A stretch of DNA of 39,882 bases from JAMBLL01 sp964460075 (lineage in GTDB: Bacteria; Actinomycetota; Acidimicrobiia; Spongiisociales; UBA5794): the NCBI GenBank assembly GCA_964460075.1, contig CAYWPC010000021.1, positions 1 through 39,882 of the forward strand, in the 5' to 3' direction. Every line of letters starts with the position of its first letter. Position 1 is the stretch's first letter. Position numbers and translations under genes: made by a program. The notes under the pieces are model-generated. The model ran no database searches and had not been told where the DNA came from. It saw nothing but the letters and a program-made list of their open reading frames with translations. Shown in pieces: positions 16,215-25,668 of the stretch.

Positions 16215-16736
16215 CTAGAAGGAGAATACGTTGGCGAGTATGGCTCGCACGATCACAACGAGGACGAAACCGCCGATCGCCGCGGCGAACGCCTTCTCCC
16301 TTGCGAGGTCTGCTACGTACATCACGCCGTTGCCGACGATCACGACAAACCAGGCGCCGCTTATGGCGAACACCAGCAGCGGCTCGCTGACAACGATGCT
16401 GACGAACACGATGAGAATCCAGGTTGGGTACGCGAAGCCGGTGATTCTCAGATACGACGCGTAGGTGCCATCACCGTCCAGGAGATACTTCGCCACCGCG
16501 TATGTTGCTCCCGAGTACACGACCCACAGGAACACTGCGTTGATCAGGAGGGTGACCAACGTAAAGGGATTCAGCAGGTCGACAATCGACGCTCCGAGAC
16601 CGAGAGCGATCAACACTTGCGTCGCGCCAACGAGAATCGCCCCGTCACCTGTCGCGCGATCGTTGAAGTCCATCCACACGAACGCATCGCGTTCGAGCCT
16701 TATGGTCTGCAACAGTCGGCTGAGCACGACGCCCAC
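16215..16736 (-). CDS. Yip1-domain-like integral membrane protein
   Basis: A 173-residue protein from a GTG start with a GGAGG site 5 bases upstream. After an amphipathic N-terminus (LLQTIRLERDAFVWMDFND) come about five hydrophobic helices: ILVGATQVLIALGLGASIV, LVTLLINAVFLWVVYSGATY, TWILIVFVSIVVSEPLLV, FVVIVGNGVMYVA and a last FAAAIGGFVLVVIVRAILA. Arrangement and composition resemble bacterial Yip1/YIF1-family membrane proteins of unknown role. The gene lies upstream of truA on the same strand and divergent from the TRAP binding protein. No enzymatic motif is visible. Confidence 0.7.
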   Translation of the reverse strand: MGVVLSRLLQTIRLERDAFVWMDFNDRATGDGAILVGATQVLIALGLGASIVDLLNPFTLVTLLINAVFLWVVYSGATYAVAKYLLDGDGTYASYLRITGFAYPTWILIVFVSIVVSEPLLVFAISGAWFVVIVGNGVMYVADLAREKAFAAAIGGFVLVVIVRAILANVFSF

Positions 16737-16969
16737 AACGCCTCCGGGTCGGCTGCACGGCAGGTTACCCCCTGGACCCCTCGTAGCTTTTCACCTCACC
16801 AACCCTTCGGGGTGAGTTTCGACCAGTCATGACGGCCACCATATTCGGGCCTGCAGACCTCGGGTACGCGCGGCTATGATCCGTGACCACTGGGCACCGA
16901 ACTGGGCATCGACAGCGGACTGGGCGGGGAACGGTCCGCGTGGCAATGATCACGAATGAGGAGGATGCC
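16737..16969. promoter_or_regulatory. Divergent intergenic region, Yip1-like gene / TRAP binding protein
   Basis: This 233-base gap must contain the promoters of both divergent genes. A hairpin with a TTCG tetraloop (CTCACCAACCC-TTCG-GGGTGAG, about 16797-16818) is visible. GAGGAGG just before 16970 is the ribosome-binding site of the binding-protein gene. No firm promoter was assigned. Confidence 0.4.
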
Positions 16970-18136
<1,167 letters not shown>

Positions 18137-18160
18137 GGCCGGCAGGAACGTCCCACGTGT

Positions 18161-18190
18161 TTGAGGGGTGGCTGGTCAGCCACCCCTCAA
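18161..18190. terminator. Bidirectional hairpin terminator between TRAP genes
   Basis: A perfect 13-bp inverted repeat with a 4-base loop: TTGAGGGGTGGCT, GGTC, AGCCACCCCTCAA. It lies in the 130-base gap between the convergent binding-protein and dctM stops. The stem is strong and symmetric, so it can serve both strands, though no long T run follows. Confidence 0.8.
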
Positions 18191-18266
18191 TCGCGTACTT
18201 CGCCTTGAGACCCGAGAGTCCCACACACAGGCGGTTCAACACGCGACAGCGTCACCGCACGTGCTG

Positions 18267-19604
18267 CTAGATACTTGCTCGTGAGAGCTGCACAAGCCAG
18301 TTGACCGTGATCGGGAATATTGTCACGATGACGAGCGCCACACCCTGGAGGGCCATGAAGGGAAGGGCTCCCTTGTGAATGTCGGCTGTTTTGACTTCAG
18401 GCGGCGCGACGCTCTGGAGATAGAACAACGAGAACCCGACTGGTGGGGAGATGAACGCCATGTTGAGGTTGATCGCGACGAGTACCAGGAACCACACAAG
18501 GTTGATGTCGAGTGCGATCGCTGCGGGGATGAATATCGGCATGGCGATGAACGTGATCTCGATGAACTCGAGATTGATGCCGAGAATGAAGATCGCGACC
18601 ATCGACACGACGATGAATCCCCACTTGCCCCCTGGGATGCCGGTCAGCCAGCTGGTTACGAGCCGCTGGCCGCCAAGGCGGTCGAATACCAAGGCAAAAA
18701 AGGTCGACGCGAAGAGAATCATCAACACGAGGGCTGTGATATCCGACGTAGCCTGTCCCGAGCCCTTGATCACGTCCCAGGTGAGATTGCGGTTCAAGAG
18801 CGCTAGGAACGCCGCACCGAAGGCACCCACAGCGCCCGCCTCGGTCGGTGAGGCAACGCCCAGGAAGATGCTCCCAAGCACAGCGAAGATCAGGAAAAGT
18901 GGAGGCACGACGGCGACCATGGCCTTGCGCACGAGCGCCCAGCCACTGTGCGTCCTCTCCTCAGGTGGCATCAACGGGGCCTTCTCCGGGTGCATGACAG
19001 CGACAACGAAGGCGTAGATGGCATACAGACCAGAGAGAATGATGCCAGGGATCAGCGCGCCGAGGAACAGGTCACCGACGGAGACGCCCGCTACGCCCGC
19101 GAGCAGCACGAGCACGAGGCTCGGTGGCACAAGTTGTGCCATGGTCCCAGAACCGACGATGACCCCGGTTGCGAGCTTGTGGTCATAGCCGTGTTTCAGC
19201 ATGACGGGAAGCGCAATGAGCCCCATCACGATGACGGTTGCCGCAACAACACCCGTTGCCGCCGCAAGGAGCGTTCCAACGAAAACGACGGTGAGCGCGA
19301 GACCACCAGGCACGCGCCCAAGGATCATGGCGATCGTCGTTAGGAGCTCCTCAGCAAGACCAGACCGTTCAAATATCGCCCCCATGAACACGAAGAAGAT
19401 GATTGCCAGGAGGGTGAAGTCCGACATGGCCCCGAACCACCGGTTCGGCAGCAACCTGAGGAAGTTCGAATCGATGACACCGAGCACCAGACCGAGAGCT
19501 GTGAACACGACAGCGGTGCCCGCAAATGAGAATGCCACAGGATATCCCGACAGGAGTAGGCCGAGAAAAAGGACGAACATGATGACGGCGAGCCATCCAC
19601 CCAT
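18267..19604 (-). CDS. dctM: TRAP transporter large permease subunit DctM
   Basis: The main membrane subunit of a TRAP transporter, driving substrate uptake with an ion gradient. The ATG preceded by GAGGAGAAA gives 445 residues starting MGGWLAVIMFVLFLG; the longer in-frame N-terminus is out-of-frame dctQ sequence and is rejected. About 12 hydrophobic segments are seen. Motifs typical of DctM include GLAEELLTTI, GLIALPVMLKHGYDHKLATG, MAQLVPPSLVLVLLAGVAGVS (split here by context), SPTEAGAVGAFGA and FISPPVGFSLFYLQ. It is 14 bases downstream of dctQ and convergent with the binding protein. Confidence 0.95.
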   Translation of the reverse strand: MGGWLAVIMFVLFLGLLLSGYPVAFSFAGTAVVFTALGLVLGVIDSNFLRLLPNRWFGAMSDFTLLAIIFFVFMGAIFERSGLAEELLTTIAMILGRVPGGLALTVVFVGTLLAAATGVVAATVIVMGLIALPVMLKHGYDHKLATGVIVGSGTMAQLVPPSLVLVLLAGVAGVSVGDLFLGALIPGIILSGLYAIYAFVVAVMHPEKAPLMPPEERTHSGWALVRKAMVAVVPPLFLIFAVLGSIFLGVASPTEAGAVGAFGAAFLALLNRNLTWDVIKGSGQATSDITALVLMILFASTFFALVFDRLGGQRLVTSWLTGIPGGKWGFIVVSMVAIFILGINLEFIEITFIAMPIFIPAAIALDINLVWFLVLVAINLNMAFISPPVGFSLFYLQSVAPPEVKTADIHKGALPFMALQGVALVIVTIFPITVNWLVQLSRASI

Positions 19605-19618
19605 TAAGCGTTTCTCCT

Positions 19619-20260
19619 CTACTCGATCCTCTGAGGGGCACCGTGCTTGACGGGCATTTCGACCCAGTCGTCGTGATCCATATATACAGCCCACAGCTTC
19701 ACCATCTCGGCGAGCGACTGCAAGAGCAGCAGGAAGAACCCGACGATGATCATCGCCTTGATCGGTGCTCTCGCGAGGCCACTCGGGTCTGGGCTGTTCT
19801 CCCAGATCGTCCAGATCTTCCACGTCGTGAAGCTGCCCTGTTGGGACACCATCGAGCTGAGCACCCAACTCCAACTGACCCAAATCGCAAGGATTGCGAA
19901 CGGAATCAGCGCGATGAGGTGACCAACAATATCGATCAGCACCTTCGTCTTCAGCGGCTGTTCCGCCCACCAGAAGTCGACTCTGACGTTGATCTGATGG
20001 CGCAAGATGTATCCGAAACTCAGGAGGAAGACCAATGAGTAGATGTACCACTGCGACTCGAGCCAGTAATTGTTGACGAGCCTGGTGCCGATGAAACGAC
20101 CGAAATATCTGAGGACGACGTTGCTGAAGCCGATGGTTACGACGAGGATGACGAGGTACGGCGTAATTGAGGCGATCTTCTCGTTCAGGTTGTCAACTCC
20201 GCGCTGAAAACTCAACGCGGCACGCCAGGCACCCGTTGGCCGATCACCAGGCAGGGGCAT
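19619..20260 (-). CDS. dctQ: TRAP transporter small permease subunit DctQ
   Basis: The small four-helix membrane subunit that pairs with DctM. The chosen ATG (MPLPGDRPTGAW) gives 213 residues. In-frame starts further upstream exist, and no strong ribosome-binding site decides between them. Segments: ITPYLVILVVTIGFSNVVLR, the WYIYSLVFLLSFGYILR helix with the typical NVRVDFWW signature after it, VGHLIALIPFAILAIWVSW, and MIIVGFFLLLLQSLAE. These match the DctQ family of large TakP-type systems. It is divergent from the universal stress gene. Confidence 0.9.
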   Translation of the reverse strand: MPLPGDRPTGAWRAALSFQRGVDNLNEKIASITPYLVILVVTIGFSNVVLRYFGRFIGTRLVNNYWLESQWYIYSLVFLLSFGYILRHQINVRVDFWWAEQPLKTKVLIDIVGHLIALIPFAILAIWVSWSWVLSSMVSQQGSFTTWKIWTIWENSPDPSGLARAPIKAMIIVGFFLLLLQSLAEMVKLWAVYMDHDDWVEMPVKHGAPQRIE

Positions 20261-20371
20261 GGTCGCGTTTGTCAAGCTGGCCCGTCCTTCATGTGCGAGC
20301 AGGATAGACGGAGACACAGAGCCTCGCGTGACCATGCGGGTAGTGTGGCTGCTGTGTACCAAGGAGCGCCA

Positions 20372-20836
20372 ATGCGTATCATCATTGCAACAGACTTGAC
20401 TGATTCATCCGCCGACGCTGCACGGTACGGCGTTGCTGCAGCCAAGCAATCGGGGGCAAGCATCACCGTGGCTCATGTGGTCGGCTCGGCCGACATCGAT
20501 CCGGCGCCAGTCGCTGCGTACCGATATCAGATGCACGATCCCGAGCCGGACGCTAGGTCCGTGGTGGACGAGTTCGAGACGGAGAAGGCGGCCGAGGTGA
20601 GCCGCTGGTTCAGCGAGGTAGCCGGTGTGTTGGAAGACGTGGATGTGTCGTACGCGATCGACTTCGGAGACCTTCCAGATGTCATCTGGCGCGTCGTGAG
20701 CGAGACAGCGGCAGATTCGCTGATCGTCGGGGTTCACGGGAGCCAGGGCGTCGGCCGACACCTCAGCCGTATATTGCTCGACGCGACGATCCCGGTCGTC
20801 GTCGTGCGCCAGGGCATCTATCCACAAGACGGCTGA
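20372..20836 (+). CDS. Universal stress protein (UspA family)
   Basis: A 154-residue single-domain Usp. The ATG has AAGGAGCG ahead of it. The N-terminal strand MRIIIATDLTDSSADAARYG, the DSLIVGVHGSQGVGRHL loop and the last strand IPVVVVRQG match the alpha/beta Usp fold. The usual ATP-binding pattern G-2x-G-9x-G(S/T) is imperfect (the final GS is replaced by DA in LLDATIPV), so nucleotide binding is uncertain. Usp genes often lie beside TRAP transporters and can be fused to or bind their subunits (TeaD is the known example), so this one may regulate the adjacent dctQM system. Confidence 0.85.
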   Translation: MRIIIATDLTDSSADAARYGVAAAKQSGASITVAHVVGSADIDPAPVAAYRYQMHDPEPDARSVVDEFETEKAAEVSRWFSEVAGVLEDVDVSYAIDFGDLPDVIWRVVSETAADSLIVGVHGSQGVGRHLSRILLDATIPVVVVRQGIYPQDG

Positions 20837-21025
20837 CAGCGCACAGTCAAGCGTCGCTCGCAGACTCTCTCGCCCCCTCAATGAACGAACACGTACCGCG
20901 GCCGCGACGGCCAGCCGCATCAACTCCGTTGGTCTCCCCTACGGGACGGCAGAGGAGTACCGCTTCGATGCGGCGGGATCCCAGGCGAGCCACGAGGGCA
21001 CCCGAGCATCCGCAACACCGCTTGC

Positions 21026-21598
21026 TCACTCCGTTCGCTTCTCACAAGATTGGGTGATGAGGAGGTGTTGGAGGGCACTTGCACCACCACGAACACCTGC
21101 GTCGATGTCGTAGCAGTCTAAATCCTCGAAGCGAACCCACCGGGCATCCAGCACCTCATCGAGCGGACCGAGTTCGTCGCACGAGGCACGGTAGCCAACA
21201 CCAAGATCGATGTGGATGTGGGCGGGTTCTGTCCCTCTTTCTGGGATGGGATGTGCGTCGATGCGCACGAGTGACGTGCAGAGCCGGGTGAGATCGCCAA
21301 GACCTGTCTCCTCAGCCACTTCCCTGCGAACTGCCTCGTCAACAGTGGTGTCCTCGGCCTCGAAGTGACCTCCTGGCTGCAACCAACGTTCGAGCTTTCC
21401 ATGAAAAATGAGAAGCAACGCGCTCGCATCGCTCGAAGCGACGAAGCCCGATGCTGTGAAGTGACCAGGGTCGAACTCGGATCGTGGCCATATCGGACGG
21501 TCATTGCCCAGTATGTCGAGGGCGAGTGCGTGTGACCGCTCATCGCCATCGGGTTCGTAGGACCGAACGACTTGTGCGATATCACCTGGACCGAGCAT
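21026..21598 (-). CDS. Nudix hydrolase
   Basis: A 190-residue Nudix-fold pyrophosphohydrolase of unknown substrate. The Nudix box is GGHFEAEDTTVDEA followed by VRREVAEETGL, with the metal-binding REVAEE core, about residues 76-100. The preceding FTASGFVASSDASALLLIFH is the usual first strand pair. The C-terminus ends in SCEKRTE. It resembles the stand-alone NTP-pyrophosphohydrolase/MutT-like proteins of actinobacteria. It is divergent from padR. The 190 bases between it and the stress protein hold no recognisable feature. Confidence 0.88.
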   Translation of the reverse strand: MLGPGDIAQVVRSYEPDGDERSHALALDILGNDRPIWPRSEFDPGHFTASGFVASSDASALLLIFHGKLERWLQPGGHFEAEDTTVDEAVRREVAEETGLGDLTRLCTSLVRIDAHPIPERGTEPAHIHIDLGVGYRASCDELGPLDEVLDARWVRFEDLDCYDIDAGVRGGASALQHLLITQSCEKRTE

Positions 21599-21638
21599 TC
21601 GGATGAGGCTACATCTCTCACGTTGGTGTACCCATCCT

Positions 21639-21667
21639 CACACTATTACGCATTCCGTAGTAGTGTG
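21639..21667. promoter_or_regulatory. Candidate operator upstream of padR
   Basis: A 12-bp inverted repeat with one mismatch and a 5-base spacer: CACACTATTACG-CATTC-CGTAGTAGTGTG. It lies in the Nudix/padR divergent gap about 40 bases before padR, and a further GTAGTAGTAT copy follows at about 21674-21682. PadR regulators generally bind such dyads and repress their own operon, so this is the likely autoregulatory site. The assignment is inference. Confidence 0.55.
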
Positions 21668-21707
21668 TATGCAGTAGTAGTATCGTGGCACAGAAGTCGA
21701 GGCGATC

Positions 21708-22043
21708 ATGGACACCACACAACTCCTCAAGGGCGTTCTCGAGCCGTCAGTACTTGCCGTCCTCGACGAAGAAGACGGCTACGGGTACGAGGTCGTTCGG
21801 CGGCTCCGGGCGAAAGGTCTCGACGAGGTTGGGGACGCCTCGGTATACGGAACACTGCGAAGGCTCTTCCAGGGAGGCTATCTCTCGTCGTACGTCGTAC
21901 CTTCCGACGAGGGCCCCAACCGCAAGTACTACGCGATCAACAAGTCGGGAAAGACGCAACTGAAGGCATCGCGTAAGCAATGGAAACAGTTCTCTTCGAC
22001 CCTCGACACCGTGCTCAACGGGGTGGGAGGCACCACATCATGA
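21708..22043 (+). CDS. PadR family transcriptional regulator
   Basis: A 111-residue winged-helix regulator. The pattern LLKGVLEPSVLAVLDEEDGYGYEV with GLDEVGDASVYGTLRRLFQGGYLSS and GPNRKYYAINKSGKTQL is the standard PadR DNA-binding domain, containing the wing with the invariant RKYY. It has only a short C-terminal helix, so it belongs to the short PadR subfamily-2 type. It overlaps the next gene by four bases (ATGA). The pairing with a HAAS-domain membrane protein is widespread, and the two are thought to control membrane or envelope stress functions. Confidence 0.92.
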   Translation: MDTTQLLKGVLEPSVLAVLDEEDGYGYEVVRRLRAKGLDEVGDASVYGTLRRLFQGGYLSSYVVPSDEGPNRKYYAINKSGKTQLKASRKQWKQFSSTLDTVLNGVGGTTS

Positions 22044-22852
22044 CCACGAGAGAACGTACTTCGCCCCAGATCCAGCCCTACCTCGACGTCCTCAAGACGC
22101 GACTCGGGAGCCTGTCGGCCGACGAGCGGACCGAACTGCTCATCGATCTCGAGGACCATCTCGAAGAGATCATCGCAGACGACTCACATGAGCCGCTCTC
22201 AGAGCGCATCGGATCACCCGATGCGTACGCTGCAGAGTTCCTTGCGTCTGTCGGGATCGGCAACGGTACGGCCAGCGCTCGCTCGCTGACCGACACGATC
22301 TCCGATGTGACCCGCCGAATCGCTCAACGCGTCGAGTCCTCAAGAGCAGCAGATATCTGGAAAGAGATGGAGCCCGCCTGGTGGACCGTCCGCGGCCTCG
22401 CCATAGGATTGCTCCTGACATGGAACTATCTCTGGCCAGGCAACCCGAACTTCCCCTGGATCCTGATAACCGGGGCAGGCGTGCTCCTTCCCTCGTTCGT
22501 CTGGGCGTCCATGCGTCTTGGACACAACCGTACGCGGACGAACGCCTGGAGGTGGGTGTCGATCGGTGTCACGGTCCTCGGGATATTCGCCGTGTTCGCC
22601 CTCTCGACACAAATCTCGGCTCGGCTCGACCCGTACACCTACGGGTCCGGCCAGCATTCCTCCTCCGAGTATGATTTCTACCCGTACGGGCAGTTGACGG
22701 ACGAGGACTTCCAGATCATGTCCACCAACGGCATGGGTCCCGAGGAGTACTTCGACAGCGGCCTCTTCAGAAGCCTCCGCGACGGCACCTACGGACCACC
22801 GGTCACCTTCGGGCCCGCACCGTCCGGTCCCCCGATCCTCATCACACCTTGA
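22040..22852 (+). CDS. HAAS-domain membrane protein (DUF1700-like)
   Basis: A 270-residue protein whose N-terminal 65 residues (LDVLKTRLGSLSADERTELL, then DLEDHLEEIIAD and PDAYAAEFLASVG) match the HAAS helical domain found next to PadR regulators. Three hydrophobic segments follow: VRGLAIGLLLTWNYLW, WILITGAGVLLPSFVWASM and VSIGVTVLGIFAVFALS. The last 70 residues are Tyr-, Pro- and Gly-rich and probably extracytoplasmic. Its start overlaps the padR stop, so the two are co-translated. The function of these partners is unknown. Confidence 0.8.
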   Translation: MTTRERTSPQIQPYLDVLKTRLGSLSADERTELLIDLEDHLEEIIADDSHEPLSERIGSPDAYAAEFLASVGIGNGTASARSLTDTISDVTRRIAQRVESSRAADIWKEMEPAWWTVRGLAIGLLLTWNYLWPGNPNFPWILITGAGVLLPSFVWASMRLGHNRTRTNAWRWVSIGVTVLGIFAVFALSTQISARLDPYTYGSGQHSSSEYDFYPYGQLTDEDFQIMSTNGMGPEEYFDSGLFRSLRDGTYGPPVTFGPAPSGPPILITP

Positions 22853-22860
22853 GATACAGA

Positions 22861-22886
22861 AGGGGCCGACATGCAGGTCGGCCCCT
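22861..22886. terminator. Bidirectional hairpin terminator at the end of the alpha operon
   Basis: A 10-bp perfect stem AGGGGCCGAC, loop ATGCAG, GTCGGCCCCT. It lies in the 72-base gap between the convergent HAAS gene and rplQ stops. GC-rich stem without a long T run; likely ends transcription of both. Confidence 0.8.
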
Positions 22887-22924
22887 CTGGTAGCTGTTAG
22901 CTATTGACGATCAACTGTCGGCCG

Positions 22925-23275
22925 CTAAACCAGCTCTACCTTTGCCATCTCGGCGCCATCGCCACGACGGGGGCCGAGCTTGGTGATCCTCGTGTAACCC
23001 CCAGGCCGGTCGACATACCGCGGGGCGATTTCGTCGAACAGCTTCGTCACAACCTCGGTGTTCTCGATCTTCTTGAGTACCGTGCGACGAGCGTGCAGGT
23101 CGCCACGTCGGGCCTTCGTGATCATCTTCTCGGCATACGGACGAAGCATCTTCGCCTTTGCATGCGTCGTGGTGATCTCTTCGTGCTCGATGAGCGACGC
23201 CGTGAGGTTCGAGAGGATCTTGCGCTGATGCGACGGGCTACCGCCGAGCCTTGGGCCCTTCTTTGGGCGTGGCAT
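22925..23275 (-). CDS. rplQ: 50S ribosomal protein L17
   Basis: A large-subunit protein near the exit tunnel. It has 116 residues, starting MPRPKKGPRLGGSPSHQRKI, with the LTASLIEHEEITTTHAKAKM and LRPYAEKMITKARRGDLHAR motifs. It is the last gene of the alpha operon and overlaps rpoA by one base. Confidence 0.98.
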   Translation of the reverse strand: MPRPKKGPRLGGSPSHQRKILSNLTASLIEHEEITTTHAKAKMLRPYAEKMITKARRGDLHARRTVLKKIENTEVVTKLFDEIAPRYVDRPGGYTRITKLGPRRGDGAEMAKVELV

Positions 23276-24231
23276 TACGCAACACTCCCCTCGACATCGG
23301 CGTAGTTCTTGAGGCTGAAGCCAAGCTCATCGAGCTTTGCGACAACTTCCTCCAACGATTTCTGGCCGAAGTTCGTGATATTCAGAAGATCTTCCTCTGT
23401 CTTCTCGATCAGCTCGCCAACGGTCTGGACCTGGGCACGGCGCAGGCAGTTGCGTGGACGCTCCGATAGGTCGAGCGCCTCGATTGGTAGATCAAGGTGC
23501 TCCTGACCCGAGGTCTCGACCGGCGCAAGGTCTGCGGGAACGAGCGCGTCGTACTCCTCCATCTCAGCAAGAAGTTCGAACAAGTTCCGCAACGTTCCAC
23601 CAGCAGACGAGATGCCCTCGGCAGGTGTGATGGAACCGTCTGTCTCAACATCGAGAATGAGCTTGTCGAAGTCGATCCGTTGGCCAACCTGTGTGCTCTC
23701 GACACGATACGCGACCTTGCGAACAGGCGAAAAGATCGAGTCGATGGGGATGACACCGATCGTGTCGCTCTTCTTGTTCTTGTCCGCACTGCGATATCCG
23801 ACACCGCGCTCTGCGGTCAATTCGACCTCGAGCCGGCCAGATGATGACAGCGTTGCCAGGTGAAGGTCGCCATTGACGACCTCGACATCCGCTGGGGCCT
23901 TGAGATCGCTCGCAGTGACCTCGCCGCTTCCCTTGGCTGATAGATACAGTGTTTGGGGTTCGTCGACATCGATGCGAAGCACGACCTGCTTGAGATTGAG
24001 AATGAAGTCAACAACATCCTCAACGACGCCTTCGATCGTTGAGAACTCATGTTGGACTCCGTCAATTCGCACGGAGGTGATGGCCGCACCAGGCACCCGC
24101 GACAGCAGTGTGCGCCGCATGGTATTGCCGAGTGTGTAGCCAAAGCCTGGCTCGAGGGGATCAACGACGAACTTCGAGCGGTCGTCGGAGATCTGTTCCT
24201 CTTCGATTGTGGGGCGCTGAGTGATGAGCAC
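23275..24231 (-). CDS. rpoA: DNA-directed RNA polymerase subunit alpha
   Basis: Forms the dimeric scaffold for beta and beta' assembly. It has 318 residues. The N-terminal domain has FVVDPLEPGFGYTLGNTMRR, PGAAITSVRIDG and LNLKQVVLRID. The C-terminal domain (about 245-310) has LDLSERPRNCLRRAQVQTVG and ITNFGQKSLEEVVAKLDELG, the helices that contact UP elements and activators. It is the usual gene between rpsD and rplQ. A 36-base gap separates it from rpsD. Confidence 0.98.
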   Translation of the reverse strand: MLITQRPTIEEEQISDDRSKFVVDPLEPGFGYTLGNTMRRTLLSRVPGAAITSVRIDGVQHEFSTIEGVVEDVVDFILNLKQVVLRIDVDEPQTLYLSAKGSGEVTASDLKAPADVEVVNGDLHLATLSSSGRLEVELTAERGVGYRSADKNKKSDTIGVIPIDSIFSPVRKVAYRVESTQVGQRIDFDKLILDVETDGSITPAEGISSAGGTLRNLFELLAEMEEYDALVPADLAPVETSGQEHLDLPIEALDLSERPRNCLRRAQVQTVGELIEKTEEDLLNITNFGQKSLEEVVAKLDELGFSLKNYADVEGSVA

Positions 24232-24267
24232 GTTCGCTCCTGTGTTCGGTTATACGGCTACGTCGGT

Positions 24268-24873
24268 CTACTTGGAGTAGAGCTCGACGATGAGTTGTTC
24301 TTTGATCTCGGTGTCGATCTGTTCACGAGCGGGGTACGTGTCGACAGAGATCTTGCGATCTCCCGCCTCGACGTTCAACCAATCAGGGACAGTCCGACCA
24401 ACGGTGTCAATGGCGTGCAATATGGGCAAGATTTCCTTGCTGCGTTCCTTGACCGTCACGACGTCACCAGGTCGAACCTCGTACGACGGGATGTCGACCT
24501 TCTTGGCGTTGACGAGGAAATGGCCGTGGTTGACGAGCTGACGCGCCTGTGGGCGCGTGCTTGCGAGACCTGCTCGATACACGACATTGTCGAGACGTGT
24601 TTCGAGGATGACCAGCAGGTTCGTGCCCGTGATACCTTTCCCCTTGGCAGCGTTCTTGTAATACCTGCGGAACTGCTTTTCTAGCACGCCGTACATGAAG
24701 CGCAGCTTCTGCTTCTCGCGCAACTGGATCTGGTACTGGGATTCGCGAATACGCCCACGACCGTGTTGACCTGGCGGGTACGGCCTGCGATCGAAATACT
24801 TCGCCTTGTTCTCGTCGAGGAGTTGGCGGGCCCTGCGGCTCCGCTTGGTCCTTGGTCCGGTGTAGCGAGCCAT
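24268..24873 (-). CDS. rpsD: 30S ribosomal protein S4 (cysteine-free form)
   Basis: A primary 16S rRNA binder that nucleates 30S assembly. MARYTGPRTKRSRRARQ starts the 201-residue product; an upstream in-frame ATG overlapping rpsK is rejected. The S4 RNA-binding domain (ETRLDNVVYRAGLA, STRPQARQLVNHGHFLVNAK) is intact. The N-terminal zinc cysteines seen in many S4 proteins are absent, so this is the zinc-independent type. In the alpha operon S4 usually acts as translational autorepressor; no leader target site was identified here. Confidence 0.97.
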   Translation of the reverse strand: MARYTGPRTKRSRRARQLLDENKAKYFDRRPYPPGQHGRGRIRESQYQIQLREKQKLRFMYGVLEKQFRRYYKNAAKGKGITGTNLLVILETRLDNVVYRAGLASTRPQARQLVNHGHFLVNAKKVDIPSYEVRPGDVVTVKERSKEILPILHAIDTVGRTVPDWLNVEAGDRKISVDTYPAREQIDTEIKEQLIVELYSK

Positions 24874-24875
24874 GG

Positions 24876-25286
24876 TTAACGACCCTTCCGCTTCTTCGGA
24901 CGGCATCCGTTGTGCGGTACGGGCGTCACATCCTTGATTCCTGTGATCTCGATGCCCATGTTCTGGAGCGTCCGAATGGCGGTCTCACGACCCGAGCCGG
25001 AGCCACGAACGATGACATCGATTTTCCGCATTCCCATCTCGCCAGCCTTGCGAGCAGCCTGCTCTGCTGCGATCTGCGCGGCATAGGGAGTTGACTTGCG
25101 TGAACCTTTGAACCCGACCGATCCTCCAGAGGTCCAGGCAGCAACTTTGCCGTCCTGGTCGGTGATGGTCAAGATCGTGTTGTTGAACGTCGCCTTGATG
25201 TGGACCTGGCCATGGGTGATCGTTCTCTTGCCACGACGCCTGCGAGGGGCGGGTGCCGTCTCTGCCTGTGTCTCTGATGTGGTCAT
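24876..25286 (-). CDS. rpsK: 30S ribosomal protein S11
   Basis: A platform protein near the mRNA exit. It has 136 residues with a basic N-terminus (PAPRRRRGKRTITHGQ) slightly longer than in E. coli, the HIKATFNNTILTITDQDG segment, VRGSGSGRETAIRTLQ and the terminal PHNGCRPKKRKGR. It overlaps rpsM by one base. Confidence 0.98.
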   Translation of the reverse strand: MTTSETQAETAPAPRRRRGKRTITHGQVHIKATFNNTILTITDQDGKVAAWTSGGSVGFKGSRKSTPYAAQIAAEQAARKAGEMGMRKIDVIVRGSGSGRETAIRTLQNMGIEITGIKDVTPVPHNGCRPKKRKGR

Positions 25287-25663
25287 TATTTGGTGACCTT
25301 CTTCTTGCCCGCGATCGCCACGCGCTTACCCTTGCGAGTGCGAGCGTTCGTGTGCGTTCTCTGCCCCCGAACAGGAAGTCCTCTGCGGTGCCGAAGCCCC
25401 TGGTAGCAACCAATCTCGATCTTGCGCTTGATGTTCTGCGCGATGTCACGACGAAGATCGCCCTCGATCTTGTAGTTACTATCAATGAACTGCCGCATCC
25501 GGAGAACTTCCGCATCGGAGAGATCGCGAACCTTGGTGTTGTAGTCGATGTCGAGAGAGTCCAGGACCTGGTGTGATCTTGAACGCCCGATCCCGAAGAC
25601 ATACGTGAGCCCGATTTCGACTCGTTTGTCCCTGGGAAGATCGACGCCTGCGATTCGTGCCAT
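25286..25663 (-). CDS. rpsM: 30S ribosomal protein S13
   Basis: A head protein that contacts the 50S subunit and P-site tRNA. It has 125 residues, beginning MARIAGVDLPRDKRVEIGLTY, with the helix-two-turn-helix region and the RGLPVRGQRTHTNARTRKG signature before a Lys-rich tail. It lies 5 bases downstream of rpmJ. Confidence 0.98.
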   Translation of the reverse strand: MARIAGVDLPRDKRVEIGLTYVFGIGRSRSHQVLDSLDIDYNTKVRDLSDAEVLRMRQFIDSNYKIEGDLRRDIAQNIKRKIEIGCYQGLRHRRGLPVRGQRTHTNARTRKGKRVAIAGKKKVTK

Positions 25664-25668
25664 GCGTG

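Noticed and set aside
16152..16832. 226-codon plus-strand frame opposite the Yip1-like gene
   Set aside because: The product is His/Asp/Glu/Arg-rich without hydrophobic core and is antisense to a well-formed membrane protein gene with a good ribosome-binding site.
18375..18806. 143-codon plus-strand frame opposite dctM
   Set aside because: Charged, repetitive shadow of a transmembrane-protein gene.
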